Of a stretch of 64,000 nt of DNA, positions 7,693 through 16,141 are shown one piece after another (within the stretch, counting starts at the first letter, position 1; every line of letters begins with the position of its first letter). The translations under genes were made by a program, and so were the position numbers. This DNA comes from Pseudomonas sp. 14P_8.1_Bac3 (GTDB lineage: Bacteria; Pseudomonadota; Gammaproteobacteria; Pseudomonadales; Pseudomonadaceae): positions 124,001 to 188,000 of the forward strand of contig NZ_JANLOD010000069.1 of NCBI RefSeq assembly GCF_025466085.1, given 5' to 3'. The notes under the pieces were generated by a model, which saw only the letters and a program-made list of their open reading frames with translations, was not told the DNA's origin and did no database searches.

Positions 7693-9261
7693 TCAGTCTT
7701 CGAAGTGGATCGGGCAGTTCTCTGCGCCTTCCAGCTTCCGTAATTCCTCCACCACCGGTGGCCGTGCACCGCGCAAAGTCAGGCTGCGATCCTGCTTGCG
7801 CAGTCGTCGCGCTTCCTGATGCAGCATTTCGACCCCCGAATAGTCGATGAAGTTGATCTGCTGCGCTTCGATCACCACGCGCGCGCCGTGCATCCGTTGC
7901 AGGCGCACTTGCAGGTAATGGCTGGCGCCGAAGAAGATCGACCCGCCGACCCGCAGAATGTCTTCATCGCCGTTGCGCCAATGCTGCACCCGCGGTTGCG
8001 ACGTGCGTTTCAGGTAGAAGAACAGCGACGCCAGCACTCCCGCGTAGATCGCCGTTTGCAGTTCCAGCAATAGCGTGGCGACGCAGGTCAGCGCCATCAC
8101 CACGAACTCGGCGCGGCTGACTCGCAGCAATGCGCGGATGCCGCGGTGGTCCACCAGGCCCCAGGCGATCAACAGAATGCTGCCGGCCATGGCCGGGATC
8201 GGAATGTGCGCGATGAGATTGGCGCCGAAGATCGCAAACAATGCCACCCACAGCGCCGAAAAAACCCCCGCCAGCGGCGAGCAGGCACCGGCCTCGTAAC
8301 TGAGTCCGGAGCGGGTGAAGGATCCGGCAGACAGTGAACCGGAAAAAAACGCGCCGACCATGTTCGATAAGCCTTGGGCACGGACTTCCTGGTTGGCATC
8401 GAGCAATTGCTGTGAGCGCGCCGACAGGGAGCGGGCAATCGACAGGCTCGTCACCAGCCCGAGCATCCCGACCGCCACGGCGCTGGGCAGCAGGCGCAGG
8501 ATCAGGTCCAGATCGAGCGGCAACGGGCTGAAGGGTGGCAGCCGCCCGACAAACGCGCTGACCAGACTCACGTGGCCAAACATCGATGGCCAACACCACA
8601 CCAGCAAACCGCTGAGGATCAGCGTGATCAGCAAGGTTGGCCAGCGCGGCAGCAGCATTTTCAGCGTCACGCCAACAGCGACGGTGGCCAGACCCAGAAC
8701 CAGCGAGGGCTGGTCCACCTCGCCCAGATGTCTGAACAGCATCATGAAACTGCCCAGCGCCGTGGCTTGATTGGGCAAGTCCAACCCCAGCAGGTTGGGC
8801 ATCTGGCCGATGGCGATCACCACCGCCGCACCGAGGGTGAACCCCAGCACCACCGAGTGCGAGACGAAATTCACCAGCGCGCCGAAACGCAGTAATCCCA
8901 GCAGCCATTGGAAAATACCGGCGAGGAGCGTCAGAAGCAGGATCAGCGTGATGTAATCCTTGGACGCCGGAACGGCCAGAGGGCTGACGCTGGCGTACAG
9001 GACGATGGAGATGGCCGCCGTAGGACCGCAGATCAGGTGCCACGACGAACCCCAGAGACAAGCGATCAGCACTGGAATGATGGCGGCGTACAAACCGTAT
9101 TCCGGTGGAAGGCCGGCGATCAGCGCGTAGGCAATGGATTGCGGCAACGCCAGAATGGCGCCGCTGAGGCCAACGATCAGGTCACGTCCGACGCTGGCGC
9201 GGGTTTGCCGGGGCAACCAGGTGAGGAAGGGAAAGAGCGAGTGGCGGCTGGGGAAGGCCAT
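7693..9261 (-). CDS. SulP family anion (sulfate) permease with STAS domain
   Basis: This 522-residue inner-membrane transporter starts with the SulP signature region (GLSGAILALPQSIAYALIAGLPPEYGLYAA; residues about 30-60). It has many hydrophobic segments to about residue 400. A cytoplasmic STAS domain follows (VVIEAQQINFIDYSGVEMLH). Substrates in the family are sulfate, bicarbonate or other anions, and the exact one cannot be read from sequence. Its position beside choX and betC suggests uptake or handling of sulfate or choline sulfate. The equivalent locus in P. aeruginosa is PA0029. Confidence 0.88.
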   Translation of the reverse strand: MAFPSRHSLFPFLTWLPRQTRASVGRDLIVGLSGAILALPQSIAYALIAGLPPEYGLYAAIIPVLIACLWGSSWHLICGPTAAISIVLYASVSPLAVPASKDYITLILLLTLLAGIFQWLLGLLRFGALVNFVSHSVVLGFTLGAAVVIAIGQMPNLLGLDLPNQATALGSFMMLFRHLGEVDQPSLVLGLATVAVGVTLKMLLPRWPTLLITLILSGLLVWCWPSMFGHVSLVSAFVGRLPPFSPLPLDLDLILRLLPSAVAVGMLGLVTSLSIARSLSARSQQLLDANQEVRAQGLSNMVGAFFSGSLSAGSFTRSGLSYEAGACSPLAGVFSALWVALFAIFGANLIAHIPIPAMAGSILLIAWGLVDHRGIRALLRVSRAEFVVMALTCVATLLLELQTAIYAGVLASLFFYLKRTSQPRVQHWRNGDEDILRVGGSIFFGASHYLQVRLQRMHGARVVIEAQQINFIDYSGVEMLHQEARRLRKQDRSLTLRGARPPVVEELRKLEGAENCPIHFED

Positions 9262-9308
9262 GGGTCCTCTCGGGTGGGAGTTTGCACAAGGGTATCAGCA
9301 GATAAACC

Positions 9309-9397
9309 TGTGGGAGCGAGCCTGCTCGCGATAGCGGGTTATCAGAAAAGATTATTCTGACTGGTACACCGCCATCGCGAGCAGGCTCGCTCCCACA
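9309..9397. repeat. REP pair between the SulP gene and choX
   Basis: TGTGGGAGCGAGCCTGCTCG.. at 9309-9331 is inverted at 9375-9397. Here the stem reads GCGAGC-CT-GCTCGC, a perfect version of the palindrome. Confidence 0.9.
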
Positions 9398-9407
9398 GGA
9401 ATAGGGG

Positions 9408-10328
9408 TTACAGCTTGGCTTTCACCGCAGGCAACGCATCCTTCCCGTCCACGGTCTTCACGCCATCCAGCCATTTATCCAGCACCGCCGGGTTGGCCTT
9501 GATCCACGCCTTGGCCGCGTCCGCATTGCTGACCTTCTTGTTCACCACGTCGGCCATGATGCTGTTCTCCATCTCCTGGGTAAAACTCAGGTTGGTGAGC
9601 AGCTTGCCGACGTTCGGGCAGGCTTCGGCGTAACCCTTGCGGGTCAGGGTGTGGACGCTGCCGGTGTCGCCGAAGTATTTCTCGCCGCCCTTGAGGTAAT
9701 GCATTTTCAGCTGCACGTTCATCGGGTGCGGCGTCCAGCCGAGGAAGGTCACGAACTTCTGTTTCTTCACGGCGCGCGACACTTCGGCCAGCATCGCCTG
9801 TTCACTGGACTCGATCAGTTTCCACTGGCCCATGTCGAAGTCGTTCTTCTTGATCATCTCTTGCAGGGAGATGTTCGCCGGCGCACCGGAGCCGATGCCG
9901 TAGATCTTCTTGTCGAACTTGTCGGCAAATTTGTTCAGGTCGGCAAAGTTATGCACACCCGCGTCCCAGACATAGTCCGGAACAGCGAGGGTGAATTCGG
10001 TGCCGTCGAGGTTCTTCGCCAGCTGCGTCACGTCGCCGGTGGCGACGAATTTGTCGTAGAAGCCCTGTTGCGCCGGCATCCAGTTACCCAGGAACACGTC
10101 GACCTGGCCGTCCTTCAAGCCACCAAAGGTAATCGGCACCGCGAGGGTGTCGACCTTGGCCTTGTAGCCCATGCCGTCCAGCAGAAAACCGGTGATGGCG
10201 TTGGTCGCGGCGATGTCGCTCCAGCCAGGATCGGCCATTTTTACCGTGTCGCAGCTCTGATCGGCATAGGCCGAGGCACTGCCCAGAGCCAGCAGCCCGA
10301 CCGTCAGTACTGTGGATAACTTTTGCAT
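9408..10328 (-). CDS. choX: Choline ABC transporter substrate-binding protein
   Basis: This 306-residue periplasmic protein has a signal peptide (residues 1-22, ending SAYA). The mature part is a ProX/ChoX type II binding protein that carries choline or related quaternary amines, for example in DPGWSDIAATNAI, WVGNWMP-like FLGNWMPAQQG and WTPHPMN. The aromatic residues in these segments are the usual quaternary-ammonium cage. It is downstream of betC with a 30-base gap to my betC start-side neighbour. No ABC permease or ATPase for it is present in the window, so it must use a remote transporter. Two perfect DnaA boxes flank its start region. Confidence 0.9.
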   Translation of the reverse strand: MQKLSTVLTVGLLALGSASAYADQSCDTVKMADPGWSDIAATNAITGFLLDGMGYKAKVDTLAVPITFGGLKDGQVDVFLGNWMPAQQGFYDKFVATGDVTQLAKNLDGTEFTLAVPDYVWDAGVHNFADLNKFADKFDKKIYGIGSGAPANISLQEMIKKNDFDMGQWKLIESSEQAMLAEVSRAVKKQKFVTFLGWTPHPMNVQLKMHYLKGGEKYFGDTGSVHTLTRKGYAEACPNVGKLLTNLSFTQEMENSIMADVVNKKVSNADAAKAWIKANPAVLDKWLDGVKTVDGKDALPAVKAKL

Positions 10329-10372
10329 GGACTTCCCCTTAACATTATTGGTTTTGGCAGGGTTGTGGATAA
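10311..10372 (-). promoter_or_regulatory. Two perfect DnaA boxes at the choX/betC junction
   Basis: TGTGGATAA (reverse complement of TTATCCACA) occurs at 10311-10319 inside the first codons of choX and again at 10364-10372 inside the 3' end of betC. The two boxes have the same orientation and are 53 bases apart. This is the closest pair of the seven perfect boxes I found. Confidence 0.5.
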
Positions 10373-11859
10373 CGTGCTTTGCGCTCCAGGTCGTCGAGGT
10401 CGATGTGGTTGCGCATGTATTGCTGACTGGCGTCCACCAGCGGCTGGTGATCCCAGCTCTTCAGCTTGCCGATGGTCAGCGCGTCGGCGACAAACCGCCG
10501 GCGCCGCTGGCTCGCGAGCACCTGGTGGTGTATCGCCGGAATGTCCCATTTGGCCCGTGCTTCGGCGAGAAACTCTTCGAACAGCGGCCGATGGTGCGGC
10601 GACTGGCTGAGTTCTTCCTGTTCGCGCGGGTCGTTGTGCACGTCGAAGAGTAGGCACGGGTCGTCTTCGCTGTAGATAAATTTATAGGCGCCACGGCGAA
10701 TCATCATCAATGGACTGATGGTGCCTTCGGCCATGTACTCGCCGAAGACCTCGTCATGACCGCCCTGCCCTTGCAGGTGCGATACCAGCGAACGACCGTC
10801 CAGTGGCAAGCCCGGCTCCAGTGAACCACCGGCCAGCTCAACAAACGTGGGCAGCAAGTCGGCGGTCGACACCGCCGCGCTCACCCGGCCTGCCCCGAAC
10901 TGCCCCGGCGCACTGATCAGCAGCGGCACGCGGGCCGCCATCTCGAACCAGTGCATTTTGTACCAGAGCCCGCGCTCGCCGAGCATGTCGCCGTGGTCAC
11001 CGGAAAAGACGATGATGGTGTCATCGATCAGCCCGGTTTCTTCGAGCGTTTGCAGGATTTTGCCGACGTTGCTGTCGATATAGCTGCAAGCGCCGAAGTA
11101 AGCATGGCGCGCATCGCGGATCTTATCCACAGGCAGCGGCTTGTCCCACAGGTCATAGACCTTGAGCAAACGCTGGGAATGCGGATCGAGTTCGGCCTGC
11201 TGCGGAGTTTCGGGCAGCGGAATATCGGCGTCGTCGTACAGGTCCCAAAATGCTTTGGGAATCGTGTACGGGTCGTGTGGGTGGGTCATCGACACGGTCA
11301 GGCAGAACGGCTGGTCGCCCGCTTCGCGAATGTGATCGAACAGGTACTGCTGCGCCTTGAACACCACCTCTTCATCGAAATCCAGCTGATTGGTGCGCAC
11401 GCACGGACCGGCTTGCAGCACCGACGACATGTTGTGATACCAGGTCGGCCGCACATCCGGCTCGTCCCAGTTCACGGCCCAGCCGTAATCCGCCGGGTAA
11501 ATATCACTGGTCAGGCGTTCTTCGTAACCGTGCAACTGGTCCGGGCCGCAGAAATGCATCTTGCCGGACAGCGCGGTGCGGTAACCGAGGCGGCGCAGGT
11601 AGTGGGCGTAGGTCGGCACGTCGGCGGGGAAATCGGCGGCGTTGTCATAGGCGCCGATCTTGCTCGGCAACTGCCCGCTGACCAGGGTAAAACGCGACGG
11701 CGCGCACAATGGGCTGTTGCAATAAGCGGCGTCGAACACCACGCCTTCGGCGGCGAGGCGGCTGAGATGGGGCAGTTTGATCGGCGAAGGGCCGTAGAAC
11801 GGCAACATTGGCGCGGCCATCTGATCGGCCATGATGAAAAGAATGTTCTTGCGCTTCAT
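10345..11859 (-). CDS. betC: Choline sulfatase
   Basis: This is a 504-residue type I sulfatase that hydrolyses choline-O-sulfate to choline and sulfate. I place the start at MKRKNILFIMADQ rather than six codons upstream because this is the conserved N-terminus. The active-site Cys52 in CAPSR (NSPLCAPSRFTLVSG) is the residue converted to formylglycine. Asp12 in MADQ and FSGDHGDMLGERG supply metal-binding residues. The C-terminal choline-sulfatase extension is present to the end. A perfect DnaA box lies in the gene. It is divergent from the LysR regulator by 114 bases and followed by choX. Confidence 0.96.
   Translation of the reverse strand: MKRKNILFIMADQMAAPMLPFYGPSPIKLPHLSRLAAEGVVFDAAYCNSPLCAPSRFTLVSGQLPSKIGAYDNAADFPADVPTYAHYLRRLGYRTALSGKMHFCGPDQLHGYEERLTSDIYPADYGWAVNWDEPDVRPTWYHNMSSVLQAGPCVRTNQLDFDEEVVFKAQQYLFDHIREAGDQPFCLTVSMTHPHDPYTIPKAFWDLYDDADIPLPETPQQAELDPHSQRLLKVYDLWDKPLPVDKIRDARHAYFGACSYIDSNVGKILQTLEETGLIDDTIIVFSGDHGDMLGERGLWYKMHWFEMAARVPLLISAPGQFGAGRVSAAVSTADLLPTFVELAGGSLEPGLPLDGRSLVSHLQGQGGHDEVFGEYMAEGTISPLMMIRRGAYKFIYSEDDPCLLFDVHNDPREQEELSQSPHHRPLFEEFLAEARAKWDIPAIHHQVLASQRRRRFVADALTIGKLKSWDHQPLVDASQQYMRNHIDLDDLERKARYPQPCQNQ
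11123..11131 (+). promoter_or_regulatory. Perfect DnaA box inside betC
   Basis: An exact TTATCCACA lies within the betC coding sequence, in opposite orientation to the pair at 10311-10372. Confidence 0.4.
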
Positions 11860-11960
11860 GTGATCGCGGCATTCCATAGTGAATATTTATGCGAGAGTGC
11901 TGCGATCGAGCATGGAGTCCGCACACTTTGTGGTAAAGCCCATGCCAGATAATGACTAGG

Positions 11961-11975
11961 ATAAGCACAGCTTAT
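11961..11975. promoter_or_regulatory. Perfect palindrome (T-N11-A) over the LysR start codon
   Basis: ATAAGC-ACA-GCTTAT is a perfect 6-bp inverted repeat with a 3-base centre. It contains TAAGCACAGCTTA, the T-N11-A form expected of a LysR-type operator. It overlaps the ATG of the regulator gene at 11974 and lies within the betC-regulator intergenic region, so it is a candidate autoregulatory and betC-controlling site. Confidence 0.55.
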
Positions 11976-12924
11976 GTATGACGCTCTGGGTGATCTGTCC
12001 CTTGACCTGCTTCGCGCCTTTGAAGCGGCGGCTCGCCAGCGCAGCTTTACCGCGGCGGCGGTGGAGCTCGGCACCACGCAACCGGCGATCAGCCAGCAAA
12101 TCAAACGCCTGGAAGATCAGCTCGCCACACGCCTGTTCGATCGGATCTATCGCGGTATTGAATTGACCGAGGCCGGGACCCTGCTTTTCGAACAGGTTCA
12201 GCTCGGTTTGCAGAATATCGATGCAGGATTGAGCGCAATCAGCGCACAGCATCAGCATGAGGTGTTACAGGTCGCCACCGATTTCGCCTTCGCCGCCTAT
12301 TGGCTGATGCCTCGCCTGCACCGCTTTCACGCCGCCAATCCTCATGTCGATGTCAGCCTGGTCACCAGCGAGCGCAGCCTCAATATGCTGCGCACCGATA
12401 TTGATGTGGCGGTGTTGTTTGGCGACGGGCGTTTCAAGCAGGGCGAGAGCCATTGGCTGTTCAGCGAAGAAGTATTCCCGGTGTGCAGCCCGCTGCTGTT
12501 GAAAGACCGTCCCCTGCCCATGCCGACCCAATCGCTGCTGGAGTTGCCGTTGCTGCATTTGCGGGGTGAAAACAGCAGCAAGTGGTTCGACTGGAGTGGG
12601 GTGTTCCGCGAGCTGGGGATAAGCTCGGCGCCAGCGCCCGGGCAACTGCGCTTCGACAATTACACCTTGTTGATCCAGGCGGCGATTGGCGGCCAGGGCG
12701 TGGCAATCGGCTGGCGGCACCTAGTGGATAACTTGCTGGCGCAAGGTCTGTTGTGTCGACCGATTGCCGAAACGGTGATGTCGCGGCAGGGTTATTACGT
12801 GGTCCTGCCCCAACGCAAACGGCGTGGCGCATTGATTCAACAGTTTGTTGATTGGTTAATGGCTGAGCAGGCCAGTAGCGCGCAGTCACTTAACGGCCTG
12901 CCGCTGCCCTCTATTGCGGTGTAG
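11974..12924 (+). CDS. LysR-type choline-sulfate utilisation regulator
   Basis: This 316-residue cytoplasmic regulator has an N-terminal helix-turn-helix at about residues 15-75 (RSFTAAAVELGTTQPAISQQ, then RLFDRIYRGIELTEAG). The effector-binding domain starts at about residue 95 (LQVATDFAFAAYWLMPRL). Sequence and location opposite betC match the family known as choline-sulfate utilisation transcription factors. A likely inducer is choline or choline sulfate (inference). The start is weakly supported by AGGAT upstream. Its 3' end overlaps the convergent NAD(P)-binding gene by 14 bases. Confidence 0.9.
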   Translation: MYDALGDLSLDLLRAFEAAARQRSFTAAAVELGTTQPAISQQIKRLEDQLATRLFDRIYRGIELTEAGTLLFEQVQLGLQNIDAGLSAISAQHQHEVLQVATDFAFAAYWLMPRLHRFHAANPHVDVSLVTSERSLNMLRTDIDVAVLFGDGRFKQGESHWLFSEEVFPVCSPLLLKDRPLPMPTQSLLELPLLHLRGENSSKWFDWSGVFRELGISSAPAPGQLRFDNYTLLIQAAIGGQGVAIGWRHLVDNLLAQGLLCRPIAETVMSRQGYYVVLPQRKRRGALIQQFVDWLMAEQASSAQSLNGLPLPSIAV

Positions 12925-13582
12925 GGTCCGCCGCGATGAAGGTGACGTGCTCGCCCACATGCAGGTTCAGCCGCAGCTCGTCGGCAATCCCCGCCGCGAC
13001 GCGGCTCAAGCGCTCAAGCGGTTCGGCCAGTCCCGGCTCCAGGCTGCTGCTGACCTGACTGAAATGCTCGATCGTCAGCCCGGCGACGCCCCGAGGCGCA
13101 TTGACCAGCGTCCAGTGCAAAGGACTGCTTTGCAGCGCCTCACGGATTTCTTCGGCGGCGTGACGCTGCAGTTGATCCTCGATCTCCGGATCGTCCAGCA
13201 CTTCGAAGTCTCCCACCACAAACAGTCTGGCGACGCCCACGGCCTGCAGGCCATCGATCAACGCATCGACCGCCAGCACTTGCTCGACCGGTCCCGGAAC
13301 AATGTTTTTTTCCACCTGTTCACTGTTGAACGGCAGCCCGGGGGCGTCCAGCAGGCAGATGACCGCTGAACAGCCGGCCACGCTTTGCTTGACCCGTTCG
13401 GCGTCGAACAGGTCACCGGTCTTGGCGCGCAAGCCGGGACGCGGCGCCAGCGCCGTCAGGTCGTCGAGAATCGCGATCACTTCATGTTGGCGCCGCAGCA
13501 TTTCAGCCATCAGCGCACTGCCCAGGCTACTCATGGCACCATACAGCACCACTTTGACCACTGGGGTTTCGGCATTTTTCAT
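12911..13582 (-). CDS. NAD(P)-binding, SDR-like protein
   Basis: The start is placed at MKNAETPVVKVVLYG, since a Rossmann fold normally begins within about ten residues of the N-terminus; the frame is open five codons further. The 223-residue product begins with a nucleotide-binding turn VVLYGAMSSLGSALMAEML. This is an atypical extended SDR / NAD(P)H-binding (NmrA-like) arrangement. The segment CSAVICLLDAPG follows, and then the LFVVGDFEVLDDPEIE region where the active site of related proteins lies. The canonical YxxxK pair is not obvious. The substrate is unknown. It converges on the LysR gene with a 14-base overlap of stop regions. Confidence 0.75.
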   Translation of the reverse strand: MKNAETPVVKVVLYGAMSSLGSALMAEMLRRQHEVIAILDDLTALAPRPGLRAKTGDLFDAERVKQSVAGCSAVICLLDAPGLPFNSEQVEKNIVPGPVEQVLAVDALIDGLQAVGVARLFVVGDFEVLDDPEIEDQLQRHAAEEIREALQSSPLHWTLVNAPRGVAGLTIEHFSQVSSSLEPGLAEPLERLSRVAAGIADELRLNLHVGEHVTFIAADPTPQ

Positions 13583-13667
13583 GGCTGGGCTCCACATTTT
13601 CCATACGTATATGGCGTGTGACCTATGGGCAACGGTGAGGGTTCGACCGGGTTTTAGAGGGATTCAG

Positions 13668-13994
13668 ATGGAACAGATCAAGGGCTATCACGCCCATGTG
13701 TATTTTGACGCCACCAGCATTGATCAGGCGCGAGCGCTGTGTGAGCAAGCCGCGCGGCTGTTCCCGCTGAAAATGGGCCGCGTGCACGAGCGCCCGGTCG
13801 GTCCGCACCCGGACTGGAGTTGCCAACTGGCGTTCGGGCCTGAGCTCATCGGCGACGTGTTGCCGTGGCTGGCGCTCAACCGCAAGGGGCTGGTGGTGTT
13901 TCTGCACCCGGACACCGGCGATGACCTGCTCGATCACACCGAGCATGCCATCTGGATGGGAGCAGTCCGACCGCTGAACCTGTCTATTTTTTGA
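13668..13994 (+). CDS. DOPA 4,5-dioxygenase family protein
   Basis: This is a 108-residue protein. The start ATG at 13668 gives MEQIKGYHAHVYFD; the frame is open upstream, but family members begin here. The domain resembles fungal DOPA 4,5-dioxygenases, which are extradiol ring-cleavage enzymes. The possible metal ligands are the histidines in YHAHVYFD, GPHPDW, VFLHPDT and LDHTEHAIW. The physiological substrate in bacteria is unknown. Its TGA is immediately followed by the stop of the convergent GFA gene, with no spacer. Confidence 0.85.
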   Translation: MEQIKGYHAHVYFDATSIDQARALCEQAARLFPLKMGRVHERPVGPHPDWSCQLAFGPELIGDVLPWLALNRKGLVVFLHPDTGDDLLDHTEHAIWMGAVRPLNLSIF

Positions 13995-14396
13995 TCACAG
14001 GCTTTCTTCAGCTTCGCCCGGCAGGTGCTCGTCCAGGTGCAGCCAGGGCAGACGGCTGTCCGTCCAGATGTGCCGCTCGGCCGGGGCCTGCTCCGGGTGA
14101 TCGAGGGTGGCGATGGTCAGGTCGATGCTCGCTGGACTGAGGCGCGTCACCAGCGCCAGCTGCGCCCCGCAGTTCGGGCAGAAATACCTGACGCAACTGG
14201 ATGAAGAGGCGTACTGCGAGGGCGTGCCTTTCTGCCAGGCAAAGGCTGAGGCGGGCACGGTGATCCAGGTGGTCACGATGCCGCCGCTGACTCGTCGGCA
14301 AATCGAGCAATGGCAGTGGGCGATGTCTCGCAAAGGTCCGCTGAATTGATAGCGCAGTTGGCCGCAGTGGCAGCCGCCGGTGTGAGTGTCGTTCAT
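13995..14396 (-). CDS. GFA (glutathione-dependent formaldehyde-activating) family zinc protein
   Basis: This 133-residue protein has the CENP-V/GFA fold. Zinc-binding cysteines appear as GGCHCGQLRY (Cys9, Cys11), CHCSICRR (Cys28, Cys30, Cys33) and FCPNCGAQL. Family members bind structural and catalytic zinc, and some react with glutathione-aldehyde adducts. The actual activity of this one cannot be deduced. It is back to back with the DOPA-dioxygenase-like gene and has a REP pair just upstream of its start. Confidence 0.9.
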   Translation of the reverse strand: MNDTHTGGCHCGQLRYQFSGPLRDIAHCHCSICRRVSGGIVTTWITVPASAFAWQKGTPSQYASSSSCVRYFCPNCGAQLALVTRLSPASIDLTIATLDHPEQAPAERHIWTDSRLPWLHLDEHLPGEAEESL

Positions 14397-14429
14397 CCTG
14401 TTTGCTCCAGAGGTGTATGGGCCGGCGTC

Positions 14430-14504
14430 TTCGCGAGCAAGCCCGCTCCCACGTTTGATCTGTGGCGCACACGGAACCCGTGTGGGAGCGGGCTTGCTCG
14501 CGAA
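14430..14504. repeat. REP pair upstream of the GFA gene
   Basis: TTCGCGAGCAAGCCCGCTCC.. (14430-14453) and its inverted partner (14480-14504) flank a 26-base spacer. Confidence 0.9.
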
Positions 14505-14540
14505 GTATCAACTCGGTTTATTTCCCTGCCCCGTTCCGAC

Positions 14541-14592
14541 GACCGGTTGCCCATCCGGTCAATGCTTTCACCGGCGAAAGCTCGGTGAAAGC
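14541..14592. promoter_or_regulatory. Two adjacent inverted repeats upstream of the citrate transporter
   Basis: GACCGG-N8-CCGGTC occupies 14541-14560. GCTTTCACCG-N9-CGGTGAAAGC, a perfect 10-bp arm, occupies 14564-14592. They lie about 220 bases before the transporter start and could be operators or RNA stem-loops. No T tract follows, so a terminator is unlikely. Confidence 0.45.
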
Positions 14593-14814
14593 TTCCCCGA
14601 TTAGGATCGCCCCCACTACCGGCAACAGACCGGTCGGCCAATGCCAGCGTGTTATCGCTCGCACAGCCCATTTAACAACAACAATGGTGACCCTGATGTC
14701 CTTTGCTACCCGCCGCTTCGCAACACCTCCGCCCGTACGCCTCGTGCTTCCCGTTCTGCGCTGACCCCACCCGGTTCGCCCATTCCCTAGCCGCGCTACG
14801 CCTGGAGTATCCCC

Positions 14815-16122
14815 ATGCTGACTTTCCTTGGCTTCGCCATGGTCATCACGTTCATGTTCCTGATCATGACCAAGCGCCTGTCCGCGCTGATCGCCCTGAT
14901 CCTGATCCCGATCATCTTCGCCTTGTTCGGCGGTTTCGGCCCGAAGATCGGCCCGATGATGCTCGAAGGCATTACCAAGCTGGCGCCGACCGGCGTGATG
15001 CTGATGTTCGCCATTCTCTATTTTGCCCTGATGATCGATTCCGGCCTGTTCGACCCGGCCGTGCGCAAGATTCTCAAGCTGGTCAAGGGCGACCCGCTGA
15101 AAGTGTCGGTCGGCACCGCCGTACTGGCGCTCGTCGTCTCCCTCGATGGCGACGGCGCGACCACTTACATGATCTGCGTGGCCGCCATGCTGCCGCTCTA
15201 CAGCCGCATCGGCATGAGCCCGCGGATCATGGCGGGCCTGATTATCCTCGCGGGCGGCGTGATGAACATGACCCCGTGGGGCGGCCCGACCGCCCGTGCC
15301 GCCAGTGCCTTGCATGTCGACCCGTCGGCGATCTTCGTGCCGATGATCCCGGCGATGCTGGCCGGCGTAGTGGCGATCCTGGCGATTGCCTACTTCTACG
15401 GCAAACGCGAGCGTGCGCGCCTGGGTGAGCTGCACCTGGTCGGTGAAGAAATCGACCACAGCGAAATCAGCGTTTCGCAGTTCCCGGACGCCCGTCGTCC
15501 GAAATTGATCTGGTTCAACGGCGCGCTGACGTTGACGCTGATGTGCACCCTGATCGCTGGTCTGTTGCCGCTGCCGGTGCTGTTCATGGTGGCGTTCAGT
15601 ATTGCCATGATCGTCAACTATCCTTGCCTGCAACAGCAGAAGGACCGCGTTGCGGCCCACGCGGGTAGCGTGCTGGCGGTGGTGGGTTTGATCTTCGCGG
15701 CGGGTATCTTCACCGGTATCCTGTCGGGCACCGGCATGGTCGATGCGATGTCGAAGAGCCTGCTGGCGGTCATCCCGGATTTCCTCGGGCCGTACCTGGC
15801 GGTGATTACCGCGCTGGTGAGCATGCCGTTCACGTTCTTCATGTCTAACGATGCATTTTATTACGGCGTATTACCGGTACTTGCCGAAGCCGCCAGTCAC
15901 TACGGTATAACCGCGGTGGAAATGGCACGTGCCTCGATCGTCGGTCAGCCCGTCCACTTGCTGAGCCCGCTGGTACCATCGACCTATTTGTTGGTGGCCC
16001 TGGCCGGTATCGACTTCGGCGACCATCAGCGCTTCACCCTGAAATGGGCAGTGCTGGTCTGCATGTGCATATTGGTTGCAGCGCTGCTGATGGGGATTTT
16101 TCCTCTGTTCAGCACTCTATAA
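14815..16122 (+). CDS. CitMHS family citrate (metal-citrate:H+) transporter
   Basis: This 435-residue inner-membrane protein has about twelve hydrophobic segments. It resembles CitM/CitH symporters that import citrate complexed with a divalent metal. Characteristic stretches are LDGDGATTYMICVAAMLPLYS at about residue 110, GGVMNMTPWGGPTARAASAL, and MPFTFFMSNDAFYYGVLPVL near residue 345. The start ATG is preceded by GGAG (CTGGAGTATCCCC). It is probably monocistronic; a hairpin follows at 16142. Confidence 0.92.
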   Translation: MLTFLGFAMVITFMFLIMTKRLSALIALILIPIIFALFGGFGPKIGPMMLEGITKLAPTGVMLMFAILYFALMIDSGLFDPAVRKILKLVKGDPLKVSVGTAVLALVVSLDGDGATTYMICVAAMLPLYSRIGMSPRIMAGLIILAGGVMNMTPWGGPTARAASALHVDPSAIFVPMIPAMLAGVVAILAIAYFYGKRERARLGELHLVGEEIDHSEISVSQFPDARRPKLIWFNGALTLTLMCTLIAGLLPLPVLFMVAFSIAMIVNYPCLQQQKDRVAAHAGSVLAVVGLIFAAGIFTGILSGTGMVDAMSKSLLAVIPDFLGPYLAVITALVSMPFTFFMSNDAFYYGVLPVLAEAASHYGITAVEMARASIVGQPVHLLSPLVPSTYLLVALAGIDFGDHQRFTLKWAVLVCMCILVAALLMGIFPLFSTL

Positions 16123-16141
16123 GCCCAAGACTCACCAAGAC

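Larger units (their letters stand above)
14397..14814. other. Intergenic region upstream of the citrate transporter
   Basis: This 418-base gap between the GFA gene and the citrate transporter contains a REP pair (14430-14504). Two adjacent inverted repeats follow at 14541-14592. I see no convincing gene in the remaining 220 bases. A short open frame ending in MSFATRRFATPPPVRLVLPVLR at 14764 has no family and no clear ribosome-binding site. Confidence 0.6.

Noticed and set aside
12722..12731. AGTGGATAA as an eighth DnaA box
   Set aside because: Differs from the consensus at the first base and lies inside the LysR gene; not counted among perfect matches.
14430..14504. Direct or inverted repeats considered as a CRISPR array
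   Set aside because: They are inverted REP pairs at scattered loci, not regularly spaced direct repeats with unique spacers; no cas genes are present.
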